A DNA stretch of 64,000 nucleotides from positions 98,876 through 162,875 of the forward strand of contig SSNU01000221.1 of assembly GCA_012064415.1 (NCBI GenBank), in the 5' to 3' direction. Positions 35,083 to 45,619 of the stretch are shown one piece after another. The position numbers and the translations under genes are program-made. The stretch is from Gyrodactylus bullatarudis. Lineage: Eukaryota; Platyhelminthes; Monogenea; Gyrodactylidea; Gyrodactylidae. Every line of letters begins with the position of its first letter. The first letter of the stretch is position 1. Below the pieces are notes generated by a model, which was given only the letters and a program-made list of their open reading frames with translations, was not told where the DNA came from and did not search any database.

Positions 35083-37881
35083 TCAGTTGATAACGAGTGC
35101 ATTGATGGATGAGGTCATGCTTTCAATCAACTTGTCCAATTTTTCTCTTTCAATGTTGGCATTGTCCTTCTTGAGTTTGTCCAAGAGACAAATGAAAATT
35201 TTCTTTGTTTCACCAGAAATACCCACTTTGAGGATGTCCTCGAGGATTGTTAGGTAGAGATTGATTTGATTCTTTTGACCAACTACGGAACACAAACGTT
35301 TGTCACAAGAATCAGGCTTGATGGCTCCAATATGGACCATGAATGCATTGCGAGAGCTAAAGTCTTGGTCAACAAGTTTGGCTAACAGTGAGATACAGGA
35401 ACTTTTAACCTTTGCATTGAATCTGTTTCTCTCCAAAATCAGCATAAGGGAATAGACCAGTGAGTCAGTGGAATATTTCTTTTGAATATCTGAAATCTTT
35501 TATTTAAAAGATAGATGTAATTACTTTAAAGTATACACATAAATATAATGATTATGATTACATTTAATTTCTTGATATCATCATAAATGCTGTCTTTAGA
35601 CATGATTTTGGACAATCTTTCGATACAACTCTCCTCAGGAAGACTAGAACTCCAGTAGTTTTCTTCGTCATCGAGTTTAAAATTGGTTTCGATCAATGTT
35701 GTCAACTTGTCGTCTGATTGGGTTTTGTTTGGTGAAATCTTTGAGAAGAGACTCGGCTTGAAAAGAGTAGTAGAGTCTGTAGTATTTACAGTGAAGGAGA
35801 AATTGGGAAAGGCATTTTTATCTCGCTCCTCTTTGGGGATAAAGGAAAATGATGTATTCGATGTTAATGATGAGGGGCCCAAACAGCCAAAGAGGCCAGC
35901 TGATTTATCGAATTTATTAGGCGTACATGTTGCTGAATTGAGAATCTCTAAAGTTTTTATAAATAAATACATTTCAAAATTTTTGTCAGACGGAAACTTC
36001 CCCAAGATGTATAGAATGAATAAGGGGCCTGTGGTTTTTTTCAAGCCATCCCTCCTTCATGATAAGGACTGGGTAATTAAATAATACTAATAGTTTTGTC
36101 AATGATCCTACCAATTGATACTAAGTAGTTCATTTTGTGCAAACAAATTCGTTAATTTGATATTCTGTTTCGTTTTCATACTTTTTAATAAATAGCTAAG
36201 GTAATATTTATGCAATAAACACATTCCTCTATTTTGTCTTTTTATAAACCTAATTTGTAAAACTAATTAATCTACTTGGTGTTTCCTTTTATTTTAAAGG
36301 ATATAAAGGGTTTTATTCAGGTTTTTGAATCCCCACAGGTCCCTAATTCATTCGAAATAGATTTACTAATGGTATATTTTCATTGTAGATAAAATATATG
36401 CTAACATACCATCTTCTTGAGTTATGGTGACTTCTTTTTCATCAATGTCGCTAAGTTCTTCCTCTTCGTCGTCGTAGTCTTCTTCTTCGTCATCATCATC
36501 TTCGTCTTCTTCTTCTTCATTGTCACTATCATAGTCGTTAGATTCGTCTAAGTAAGGTAAGTTAATTAAATCTAAAGATTAGGGGAGAAACTTTTTTTTC
36601 AAAAGGCAGAATTCCATGATGAACTATTTGAAAGTGTTTAATTAATGAGGGAAAAATTAGACATTAGAAATGAGAAATTATCAAGGAAATGAAGATAACT
36701 TACCATCATCAGGATCTTGATTTCCGTCAAAAGCGCACTTTTTAATGAGTTCCCGGTAGTCTGTAGAGCTTTCCTCGTCTTCATCTAGGTTGGTTTTTTC
36801 AACTTTATCCAGAAGACCAACCTCTTCCAAGGTATCAAGGATTTCCTCAAGGCCTTCCTCGCCAAAATCATTATTGTCAAGACTTAAACTGTTAACATTC
36901 TCAGCTCGCATTCCAAGAATTAGAATGAATTTTTTGGCCTCTTTGGTGTGAAATTCATTTCCGCTCAAAGAGATTTTTTCCAACAATGGTAGATTATCAA
37001 GATCCTCGAGAAGATGACGAAAATGTCGTAGGCCTTCGGACTTGATGATACAATCATCCATACGAATCTCATCAACATTCTTAGCTACACAAAGAGCTCT
37101 ACAAATGTTTTTCATCCCTTCAGGTCTGATGCTGTTGTCAGAAAAATCTATTTTTCTTAGATTAGGATTATTTTCAATAATGTTAGCCAAATGAATAGAC
37201 CCCTCATCTCCATAAATACCGATACCATTCTGATATATTGCTATCTGAAATTGGTTTAAAGTAACAGAAAGATTCAAGAAAATTGAAAGATCAAATTTAA
37301 CGAACTTCTTCTAGAGATCCCATTGGAGAAAGTACCGAAGACAAAGATTTGGCCCCAACGTTTTCAAGCCTATTTCTTCCACCCCAAAACAATTTTAGGT
37401 TGGGACCAGCGTTATTTGAATTCTGACGTCCAGTTTTTAAGGCTTCGCATAACTGTCTACAACCTTCATGTCCGAGACCTAGATTGTGCATTTTAAGATA
37501 TTTCAAGGAATAACAAGCAGGACTAGAGAGGAGATCAGTTATACCAACAACTCCGTTAGGTCCAAAGGCATTATCCGAAACATTTAATTCAACCAATTTA
37601 ACTTGAGCAGCCATTAATCCAACTGAAAGATGTTTGAGAGCTGGTGCAATTTCTGTTTTCATTCTTCCAGTGAATAAATCATTGAATATACATTTTTTTA
37701 TTCGCTTGCACTTCTCCAAAGCCTTTCCAATGCTCTCTGCAGCTTGGACACCAAGAGTGTTGCCGTGTAGATCGATAACTTTAGCGTTTAAATTAGAATT
37801 AATAAGTTCTATAAGTTCTTTGGTATCGGATTCGTTATCCCATTTTGTAGCTTTTTCACTATGGTCTATAGTTAATTCCAT
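35083..37881 (-). CDS. RANGAP1: Ran GTPase-activating protein 1, five exons
   Basis: Exons are 37881-37306, 37244-36704, 36547-36410, about 35947-35562 and about 35496-35083, giving 684 residues (human 587). RanGAP1 stimulates GTP hydrolysis by Ran on the cytoplasmic side of nuclear pores. Exons 1-2 carry the leucine-rich repeats (KVIDLHGNTLGVQAAESIG, VELNVSDNAFGPNG, LKLFWGGRNRLENVGAKSL, YQNGIGIYGDEG). Exon 3 is a run of Asp/Glu (NEEEEDEDDDDEEEDYDDEE), the acidic segment that follows the LRRs in this family. Exons 4-5 form the C-terminal domain. Near residue 607, AIKPD sits where the vertebrate SUMO acceptor LKSE lies and fits the psi-K-x-D/E rule. The exon 4 acceptor may instead give a start at 35932, and the exon 5 acceptor (AAAAG|ATTTCAG) is chosen to keep phase. 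Donor 1 (GTTCGT) is weak. Confidence 0.93.
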
Positions 37882-38052
37882 AATTTAATTTTTGTAATAC
37901 CAAACAGATTTAAACAACTATATTGGGAGCTTTTGGTTCGAATTTTTATTTGTTCTGCTAGGATTACAATTTAAAAAAATGAAAATTATTATAATATTTT
38001 GAAAATAATCTTCACCTAACAGAATCTGTTAAACATATTTTATATATAAAAA
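37882..38052. promoter_or_regulatory. shared intergenic promoter of RANGAP1 and TM2D2
   Basis: Only 171 bases separate the two divergent start codons, so both core promoters must lie here or overlap the genes. A TATATATAAAA stretch at about 38040-38050 is too close to the TM2D2 ATG for a standard TATA position. No other motif is clear. Confidence 0.5.
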
Positions 38053-38550
38053 ATGACTTATTTATTTTTCTATATCATCTTATCATCCCTGCAGGCCAAT
38101 CATTTCAATGATGCATCATTTCCTTTAGTTTTTAAAGAGTCATTCTCTTTTGAGAAGGATGATTCTATAACCAACGACGCATCTCTGCCTAAATGCAGTG
38201 AACTGCCCAATTATTCTTTTTTATGTAGATACTTGAATGAAACCCGAATTGATTCCAAGAATGTTGAATGTCGTATTCTTCCTGAGATTGAATGTTCAGG
38301 AGAAAAATCTAATTTTTTTGAATTTCCTGTCATAAAACGGAGACTGAAATATGTTACTATAATGTTATATTCAATATTCTTGGGAGTTTTTGGAGTTGAC
38401 AGATTTGTTTTAGGATATATTGGACTTGGAGTATTGAAGTTATTGACTTTAGGAGGCTTTGGAATATTTTGGCTTCACGACATAATTGCACTAACTAATG
38501 GCTCTTTACTACCGGCAGATTCAAGCCTCTGGCTGGATGTTTATAACTGA
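38053..38550 (+). CDS. TM2D2: TM2 domain-containing protein 2
   Basis: 165 residues, intronless. It has an N-terminal hydrophobic signal (MTYLFFYIILSSLQA) and a lumenal part with spaced cysteines (CSEL, FLCRYL, VECRI, IECSG). The TM2 domain follows, with two membrane spans joined by the DRF turn: LYSIFLGVFGVDRFVLGY, then LLTLGGFGIFWLHDIIAL, and a closing PADSSLW. LYSxFLGxFGVDRF plus KLLTLGG fits TM2D2 better than TM2D1 or TM2D3. The fly orthologues (almondex, amaretto, biscotti) act in Notch signalling in the secretory pathway. AATAAA at 38570-38575 is a plausible poly(A) signal. It starts divergently from RANGAP1 and is followed almost directly by the next gene. Confidence 0.88.
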   Translation: MTYLFFYIILSSLQANHFNDASFPLVFKESFSFEKDDSITNDASLPKCSELPNYSFLCRYLNETRIDSKNVECRILPEIECSGEKSNFFEFPVIKRRLKYVTIMLYSIFLGVFGVDRFVLGYIGLGVLKLLTLGGFGIFWLHDIIALTNGSLLPADSSLWLDVYN

Positions 38551-38654
38551 ATTTTCCTTTTTCATTCTAAATAAATTATATGACATGTATTCCTCTCTTT
38601 CGTCTTGCCTATTTTTGTTTGGATAATCTAATACTTTTATTTTACCATTTCAAG
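38551..38654 (+). promoter_or_regulatory. intercistronic region: poly(A) signal followed by 3' splice acceptor
   Basis: After the TM2D2 stop, AATAAA lies at 38570-38575. About 80 bases later a pyrimidine-rich tract ends in TTTACCATTTCAAG (38641-38654), just before conserved coding sequence of the next gene. This layout matches trans-spliced operon junctions. Confidence 0.45.
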
Positions 38655-39275
38655 GAGTATTGTATATCTGATGACTTTACGGAATTCAAGGAAAAATATC
38701 CTCATGGGATGTCTTTAAACGATCTGGTGCCCTTCTTTTTTGCCCTGGATAGTAAAGAATTGCCTAAATTGGAGTGGAAATGTCCAAGAAGAATTAAAGC
38801 CTCTGAGAAACAGAAGCAAGATGAACAAGAAAAAGCAAAGAAAGATGAGGAGAAAAAGGAATTGGAAGAAAAATCAGTTGTGGAATTTGCTAAATTCGAA
38901 TTTGAAGATCCTTTTGCTGATCCTAGTGCTGGAGAAGTTATAGACCCTCGAGCTGTTATGAGTACTCCACTTAAAAATATTCTCAGTAATACTCGGTCTA
39001 ATAGAGAACATAAAACTGTCACTATGGATCAAATTATGTTAAATTATAAGAAGAAGAAGAGAGAAGAAAATCAACTTCGTTTAATACAAGAAAAAATTCA
39101 GCGTCAAAAGCTTTCGCCAAAAACACAATTAACTCCTACTCCGACAAATTCCAGTCATACAGAAGATGTTGTCGAAGAGACTAAAGATTCTAAACCTTCA
39201 GAAGAAAAAGAAACTCCTGTGAATAATACACCAGCTGTAGAACCTTCTATTAGTCAAGATTCTGAAACTAATTAA
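38580..39275 (+). CDS. PAGR1/PA1-like protein (tentative)
   Basis: The open frame begins at the ATG at 38580. The first 25 residues read like a translated pyrimidine tract, and the likely exon start is 38655 (acceptor CAAG|GAGTATTGT). The first in-exon ATG is 38709. From there: EYCISDDF, then PKLEWKCPRRIKAS (compare PAGR1's .L.W..P.RRPP.PE), an acidic/lysine coiled stretch, FEFEDPFADP, VIDPRAVMSTPLKN, and the basic helix TMDQIMLNYKKKKREENQLR matching PAGR1's LDKVLSDMKRHKKLEEQ. The tail is low-complexity S/T/E/P. PAGR1 is a nuclear subunit of the KMT2C/KMT2D (MLL3/4) H3K4 methyltransferase complexes, bound through PAXIP1. The order of motifs supports the call, but identity is low. Confidence 0.6.
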   Translation: MTCIPLFRLAYFCLDNLILLFYHFKEYCISDDFTEFKEKYPHGMSLNDLVPFFFALDSKELPKLEWKCPRRIKASEKQKQDEQEKAKKDEEKKELEEKSVVEFAKFEFEDPFADPSAGEVIDPRAVMSTPLKNILSNTRSNREHKTVTMDQIMLNYKKKKREENQLRLIQEKIQRQKLSPKTQLTPTPTNSSHTEDVVEETKDSKPSEEKETPVNNTPAVEPSISQDSETN

Positions 39276-39591
39276 TTAATGTATTTATGGTAAATAACCT
39301 ATGTAAAAATTTTTGTATGATTTTTTATATAAACTTTTATAACAGAAAATACTCATTAATTAATATGTGAATAAATAATATAATTAATCATATTTTGTGA
39401 GAAAATCTTTTTAACAATTCATTATTATTGATTTCTACCCATCTTTGGAAAAGATAAATCCGAATTTCTAAGAGACTTTCAATTAAAAAGAGTAGACGTA
39501 TGGAGTAAAATGGTGTTTATCTGTATTGAATATTTACAAAATAGTGGATATCTTGATGAAGATGTATTCAAATTTGACTAATTTAAAATCA
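39276..39591. other. 3' flanks of two convergent genes
   Basis: 316 bases between convergent stop codons; holds both 3' UTRs. Several AATAAA/TTTATT hexamers; no gene. Confidence 0.5.
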
Positions 39592-40382
39592 TTATTCGGG
39601 GTTGTTCCAATTGTATCCACCAGGCTGATTTTCTTGTTGGTTATTCCTTATAGAATTTTGACTCATATCTGGTATAGATTCATAAGCATCGTCATCTGGA
39701 TTACCATCAATGATATTTTTAATAAATCGAGGAACTTTGAATACTACAAAACCATTCGTTTGATTAGGAAATATGTCCTCGAAATAATAATATGTATGTC
39801 CTATTATTATTCCAAGAATATCAACGACTCCATTATTCCCAAGAATAAAAGAGAACAAAAAATAAACCCAGGGAAGATATGGAGCTCTAACGGGAAGGAC
39901 TCCGAAAAATTCCAATAGCACAAAAGGATTTCTCCTGCTCCAAACATAAACGAGCATCATAATTAGGACTTGACTTAAGAATAACAAGTGAATGAATAAA
40001 GCAGCAATCATTGCGCATGAAGCACCAAATAAGAAAAGTAAAAGGAATTCTGAAGCTTTCCTTCGATACCAATTTTCTTCTAGCCAACGACAGTATCTAT
40101 AAACGAATATCATGTTGAAGAAAAAATTAAAGTCTAAAGCCCCAAAAAAGCAAAAGCTTGTAACTAATCGCCATAGCTAAAATTCAAATTCTATATATTT
40201 ACTTGAAGTCGTCTAAAAATAAGATCAGGATTGAAGTACAACTGAAACGGAGATACGATTCCAAGTTGCTAGAATTAAGTTAGATAGAATAAATGTACCA
40301 CAAGTAAGGAAATAAGTACTGAAAGGCCGATATAGCATTTGGTAATAGGAGGGATTTGACATAACTCATGAAAGGCTTCCAT
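39592..40382 (-). CDS. Derlin (DERL2/DERL3 type), three exons
   Basis: Exons 40382-40299, 40268-40203 and 40176-39592 join in phase 0 to 244 residues (human Derlin-2: 239). Derlins are rhomboid-like ER membrane proteins that help retrotranslocate misfolded proteins for degradation with p97/VCP. Visible hallmarks: QIPPITKCYIGLSVL at the N-terminus, SPFQLYFNPDLIFRRLQ, LWRLVTSFCFFG, YRYCRWLEE, the WSRRNPF and FFG segment, APYLPWV, and GHTYYYFEDIFPNQ. The C-terminus ends in a GGYNW motif resembling the SHP p97-binding box. The introns are only 30 and 26 bases with weak branch regions. These are extremely short, but the frame and Derlin alignment require their removal. It is divergent from syntaxin-1A 143 bases away. 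Confidence 0.92.
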
Positions 40383-40525
40383 TCTACAAAACTAATATGA
40401 TGATGCTTCAGATATCTAAAGAGTTTATAAAATAAGCTTTTTCAAAGAACAAGTCTCAAATTTGACTTTTGTTTTAGACGGAATCACATTAATTGCCGCC
40501 TGATAGGAATTATTAATTCTAATTA
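40383..40525. promoter_or_regulatory. shared intergenic promoter of Derlin and syntaxin-1A
   Basis: 143 bases between divergent ATGs. No TATA or other confident motif; the shortness implies a bidirectional promoter, unless 5' UTR exons lie elsewhere. Confidence 0.45.
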
Positions 40526-42224
40526 ATGACTAAAGATCTTTTGTCAGCCTTGAAGGCTGTAAGTATTGCAAACTATTAAAAATTTATAAACTAATGCATT
40601 ATCCTCTTGCAGGCACAACCGGAAGATGATCCCAGTATCCCGGATCCTACACTTAATATAGATGGAAAAGATTATATGAATGATTTCTTCACTCAAGTCG
40701 AAGAGATACGGAAACTGATAGAAAGAGTTCAAACTTTGGTGGAAGATGTTAAATCTAAGCATAGCGAGATTTTGTCTTCTCCTAAACAAGATGAAAGTAA
40801 GTTTTATATTTGGAGTTAATCGAAAAAAAACCAACACACCTTATTAACTAGAAACGAAGCAAGAATTGGAAGAACACATGTCAGAGATTAAAATGATTGC
40901 TCACAAGGTCAGAGGAAAATTAAAACGTGAGTTTTTCTATAAAAAATTATTAAAGAAACCTATTACATTAGTCAATAAAGAGTCTTGTTGAAGAAAAAAA
41001 TTCTGCTCTAACCGTAATTTCTCAATATTTAAAAGCTATTTAAAACGTTACCTTCTTAAAGATCAAGCTTTTATGAATTTCAATTCATGTTTTTCATTAT
41101 TATTATTTACAAGCAATTATCAATTATTACAGTTTTAACTCAAGTTTAAAAACTGCTTTCAAGTTGAAGCTAATTTTCCACCATTTTCCTTACTAAATGG
41201 TTCAAAGTATCCTTTCAATGTCAGTTTATTATTTATGATAATTTATCTTAACTTAATTATACCCAGTTATTTCGAAAAAATATGAAAAGGAAAACCTGAC
41301 CAAAATTTTAATTTATTACTTTAGAAATGGAGATGAATATAGAATACGATGAATCCAAAGATAAGTCCTCAGCAGATTTAAGAATCAGGAAAACTCAATA
41401 TTCAACAATTTCAAGAAACTTCATTGAGGTCATGACCGATTACAATAAGGCTCAAGTTGCTTTTCGAGATGCCTGTAAAAACAGAATCAAGCGTCAAATG
41501 GAAATTGGTGAGTAGCACCGTTAGAATAATATTTCTTCTTAAAATATTTTATTCTACCTTAGCTGAAAGAAAAATTTCAAATGATGAGCTTGAGGATATG
41601 TTGGAATCAGGGAATCCGGCCATATTTACTCAAGAAGTTAGTTTGACTGAATGACTATAAAATTTAATTCCAAATCGCAATTGAAATTAATTTGATAAAT
41701 TATTTCATCCAGATCGTCACAGATACTCAACAAGCTAAACAATCCTTAGCAGATATTGAGGCTCGTCATCAAGACATTATGAAGTTGGAAAAAAGTATTA
41801 AAGAACTTCATGACATGTTTATGGATATGGCCATGCTTGTGGAAAGTCAGGGTGAAATGATCGATCGTATCGAATACAATGTCGAACAGGCAGTGGATTA
41901 TATTGAAAGCGCCAAATCAGATACCAAGAAGGCTGTCAAGTATCAAAGTGCTGCTAGAAAAGTATGTTTTGAACCAATTAATTTTGTTGTTACCCTTTTG
42001 TGTTGTCAAATAAAATTTGTTTATGTTGTAAAATTGATCTTTTCCTTTTATTATATAATCGACAAAAAAATATCCAAAAGTGTTGTCACGTGCTTTCACA
42101 ACTTCCAACATTGAATTCGTATAAATCTTGTTTTTAAATTTCATAGAAAATGATAATTATGGCAGTCTGTTTGGCGGTATTGATTGCAATTATCGCTCTA
42201 TCCCTCTACTTATCACTTTCCTGA
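40526..42224 (+). CDS. syntaxin-1A, seven exons
   Basis: Exons 40526-40558, 40613-40796, 40852-40926, 41325-41507, 41563-41636, 41713-41961 and 42147-42224 join with consistent phases to 291 residues, exactly the usual syntaxin-1 length. All junctions are GT-AG. Syntaxin-1 is the plasma-membrane Q-SNARE of synaptic vesicle fusion; it pairs with SNAP-25 and VAMP and binds Munc18. The N-peptide MTKDLLSAL and Habc helices ([34 protein letters not shown]) come first. The linker [15 protein letters not shown], the SNARE helix ([37 protein letters not shown]) and a C-terminal anchor ([18 protein letters not shown]) follow. AATAAA at 42379-42384 is a candidate poly(A) signal. An alternative last exon cannot be excluded. 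Confidence 0.95.
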
Positions 42225-43690
42225 TCTATTTTCGGCTAGTAAAAACGTATTCACATTCATCATCATAATTTGAGCAAAAACATTATCTATCTAATAATAA
42301 TCTTTCTCCTGAAAGAACAACACACATCCAATCCTTATTTCATCTATATACGAAATTTTTATTTACAAAAAAATATGGAATAAAACCAAGATAAAACTTT
42401 TGTGAGTAGGATAAAGAATGTCGATCACAACCGACTACACTCCTGCTAATATATTGCCGTCCTGAACTAAAAATCAGTTTACACATATTACTTGATATAT
42501 CAGAATATATATATATATTAATTGTTTTATTTATATTATACAAGAAGAAGAAATTATGTGATATTATTACGAAAATTGTTATATTATATATGAAAAGAAA
42601 CATTTTATTGATATACATGAATCTATATTAGAATCTCTATTAGATGTGATGATTATAAAAAGCACAAGACCATGTCTCTCATTGTATTTTTTAACTCTCC
42701 TCCTTCTCTTTTATGTTTCTTTTATCATCATCACCATCATAATCATTCTGTTGAGTTTATTTCTCTCTTTCACACTCCTTCAACCGACTTGCCAGAAAAT
42801 TGTGTATATTTTGAATGACTTTTGCTAAACAAAAGTTATTATTACTCGAGGTATGATCTGGCCAACCTACTTATTCCTTACAGAAAACAATGATGAGAAC
42901 CTATTTTACTTTTTCCTCATTCCAATTGTATCCTAACAAAACCATTGCTATCTGATTAATGGAATAAAAAACAGACTATTTGTGTTATTATTCACTAAGA
43001 AATTATTATTATTATTACGAAAAGAAGAAAGAATTCAAAAACACATATTTGAAAAAACAAACAGTGAATGATTTTGCCTCAGTTCTCTCAACACTCTGTC
43101 TCTTAATTATCCTCATCTTATTCCTCATGACTTTTTTATTTTTTGTTCAAATCCAACATGTCCGCTCCTTCTTCTAATTATCATCAACTAATTAGAGAGG
43201 AGGAGGGCATGTATTTCTATTATATTATAGACTGCCCTCTTTATGTAATAATGATATTGATTGTACAACAAGACCAAGGTGGACTGATCTCAACAAAGCA
43301 TAACAACTCTAATTCATCCGACTACTCACCCTTACTCCTCACAACACACAAGAGGAATTCTTTTTTCTTTAATTTTTTTTGGTAGGAAATCTTTTAAAAG
43401 TACTGCAGTAGTAGAAGCTAAATAAATTTTACATTTCATTCATTATTACGAAACAAAGATTACTATATATAATAAAACTAAGTAAATTGTACTCAAATCT
43501 ACTTATATAATTTGATTTAATTTTAAATAAAAAAGATATGTTTATTGATGGGAATAACTCTTTTGATTTAGAGTTAAACATAAAGCTAGTTAATGCATTG
43601 AAGATGGGAATCTATGAACTCTACAAAATTCTCATCTATAAATTTGATCAAAATTTTTTTGCATTCAGATCACGAGGCCCACTTTAACGA
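42225..43690. other. syntaxin 3' UTR and gene-free stretch
   Basis: Holds the 3' UTR and downstream AT-rich sequence with short ATT and TATA microsatellites (near 42505-42520 and 43005-43020). No further gene is supported. Confidence 0.5.
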
Positions 43691-43696
43691 TATGAA

Positions 43697-44165
43697 GAAA
43701 AAAAATCAATTTTTAAGGAAACTATGACGAAATTATTACTAATCTCGAGTTAGCGCCAAACTTCCATGAATTTTTATGTGGGAGAGGGATCAAAAGTTGA
43801 TTTTAGGATCACAAGACAAGAAAACCGATTTTTATCATCAAAATATCACTGATTTTTAACCTGTTAAAAAGATTAAGAAATCAAAATTTGATTTTACTAC
43901 TCAAAGGTTAAAAAATATAGACATTTGGAGCCATTACGAGGTTTGAGATTAGAGAATAGTTGGTCCCTTTTATTTCTCTCCAAGTTAACTTGTAATCGTG
44001 TTGATCTTTCTATTATAAATGACTAAAAAACTCATTGTTATGCCATCAATGTTAAAAAGTTCTCTAAGTCATTGACATTCAGAAAAATTACTGCAAAACA
44101 AGAGGCGGCAAAATGTTTTATTGATTAGCCAAAATATGCCATAATTTTCAGAAAAATTGATTTTT
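43697..44165. mobile_element. MITE family E interrupted by MITE R2
   Basis: The left arm (AATCAATTTTTAAGGAAACT, GAGTTAGCGCCAAAC) and the right end (CCAAAATATGCCATAATTTTC then AAAAATTGATTTTTT) are those of family E. The expected right-arm continuity is broken after GAGGTTTGAGATT by the R2 unit at about 43954-44135. Removing R2 restores the family E arm. Confidence 0.7.
43954..44135. repeat. MITE R2, copy 2 (nested)
   Basis: Shares AGAGAA.AGTTG, TTATTTCTCTC.AAGTT, TCGTGTTG.TCTTT.TATTAT, ATCAATGTTAAAAAG and CAAAACAAGAGG.GGCAAA with 19519-19680. Confidence 0.7.
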
Positions 44166-44287
44166 TTCAAATTTTTTTCTTCACAGGGTGAATGTGGACA
44201 CATGATCAAATTCGATTTATTGATGGAAAATTATAAATTACCATCTTCGCATCTTTTTTCATTTAATTTGATAGATACATGATGTCA

Positions 44288-44633
44288 TTAATCTTTGACA
44301 TTGAAACTTTTTCTGAAAAGGGAGTTTGTAAAATTTCGATGAAAATATAGGAAATTATCAAAATTCAGTCTAAAAATCTTGATAAAGAACAATCCAATAG
44401 AATGAATGAATGATTCGTAGATAAAGTTGTTGAGGTCATTAAACTCTGGGAAGAAGTAAAGAGACGAAGAAGAAGTAAAAGCAGGAGTCACAACGATATG
44501 GCCAATTTCCTCTTTGATTGTCTTAGACATTTGCGCTTCAAAAGTCAAGGTTCTTTTGAATCTGGGATATCCATTTATTATCCTCAGATAGTTGTTGTAC
44601 ATGAAAATTGGCTGGCCTGGTAGAGATACCTCG
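44288..44633 (-). CDS. orphan exon of an unrecognised gene
   Basis: Minus strand: an acceptor CATATTTCAG is followed by an open frame, LEVSLPGQPIFMYNNYLRI, then NGYPRFKRTLTFEAQMSKTI and PAFTSSSSLYFFPEFNDL, open until a stop at 44288. Composition is protein-like in the first 75 residues and less so at the end. I do not recognise it. It may belong with the exon at 48439-48937 on the same strand, although their phases do not join directly, so further exons would be needed. Confidence 0.35.
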
Positions 44634-44639
44634 AGACTG

Positions 44640-45610
44640 AAATATGAAAAGTTACATTTTATATTATGTATTGCGCATAATATAGGCCAAGTGAGCGGGG
44701 TATTTTATAAAGTTACATTACGTTAAACGACTCTAATGATATCGAACACAATATACTTTCTGATTATTTTTCGACTCCCGGAAGCTTTCTATTAGTTTTA
44801 AGCCTATTTTTTAAAGCCCAAATTACATAATGCTTCTGGAATAAGATCGAAAAATTATGAAAATTTTCAAATTAAAAACGTTTTTTGACTGATCAAAATG
44901 GTAATGTTAATGAAAAATAAGAGAAATTTCATTTTTAACTATTATTTTAACAATATTAATAAAAAATTAAAATGGGATTTAAACCATTCTTGCATTTTTC
45001 GCAAGAAATAATGTGAATTGAAATTATTAGTATTTAGTGAATCATGGGAAAGTAGGGATTCGTACGAATCACTGGAAGACAACTAGTCATTGAAAGATTC
45101 TTTTTTTTAAATGGTTAATCACAAAAGCCATTTCAAGCCCTAGTATTTTTTAAAAGTTGAGAACATGACCAATGGTCATTTAGCATCTGCTAAATCAATG
45201 AGTCTATCTGATTATAGACTCGTAATATTCCCAAACCAAATAAAAGTTCAATTCTTAAATATGTGTCGGTTAAATTTTTTTAAGAGTTAGCAATTTACTT
45301 TTTTGTAAACCAATTGACAAGAATTGTCAAAATGTAACATTTAATAGCATCAACAATTGGCTTTCCATGAACTGATTGTGGCGACAACGAGAATCTCAGT
45401 GAGAATAATCCACAGCCTACTCCGGGTATTGAGAGAACCTGCTTTATGACATTATCCCATTCATAAGGTAGGTGATAATCTAAAAAATAACCTCAATTAA
45501 GATGATCATTATTTTATTCGATCAATTCAATCCATCTGCTTTGGTTTCCTGAATGGACTTTAAACATTAAACTCAATCATAAATCAGACAAGGTTTCAAC
45601 TTTGAGCTAA
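44640..45610. other. gene-free stretch
   Basis: No supported gene, or possibly intron of the minus-strand gene with exons at 44288 and 48439. Confidence 0.35.
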
Positions 45611-45619
45611 ATAAATTTT

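Noticed and set aside
35683..36084. Plus-strand 133-codon frame over RANGAP1 exon 4
   Set aside because: Antisense of coding sequence; the minus strand has the splice sites and homology.
38702..39022. Minus-strand open frame opposite the PAGR1-like gene
   Set aside because: Serine/phenylalanine-rich antisense of a Glu/Lys-rich coding region; a shadow frame.
39526..39918. Plus-strand 130-codon frame over the Derlin last exon
   Set aside because: Antisense of a confidently identified gene with no independent features.
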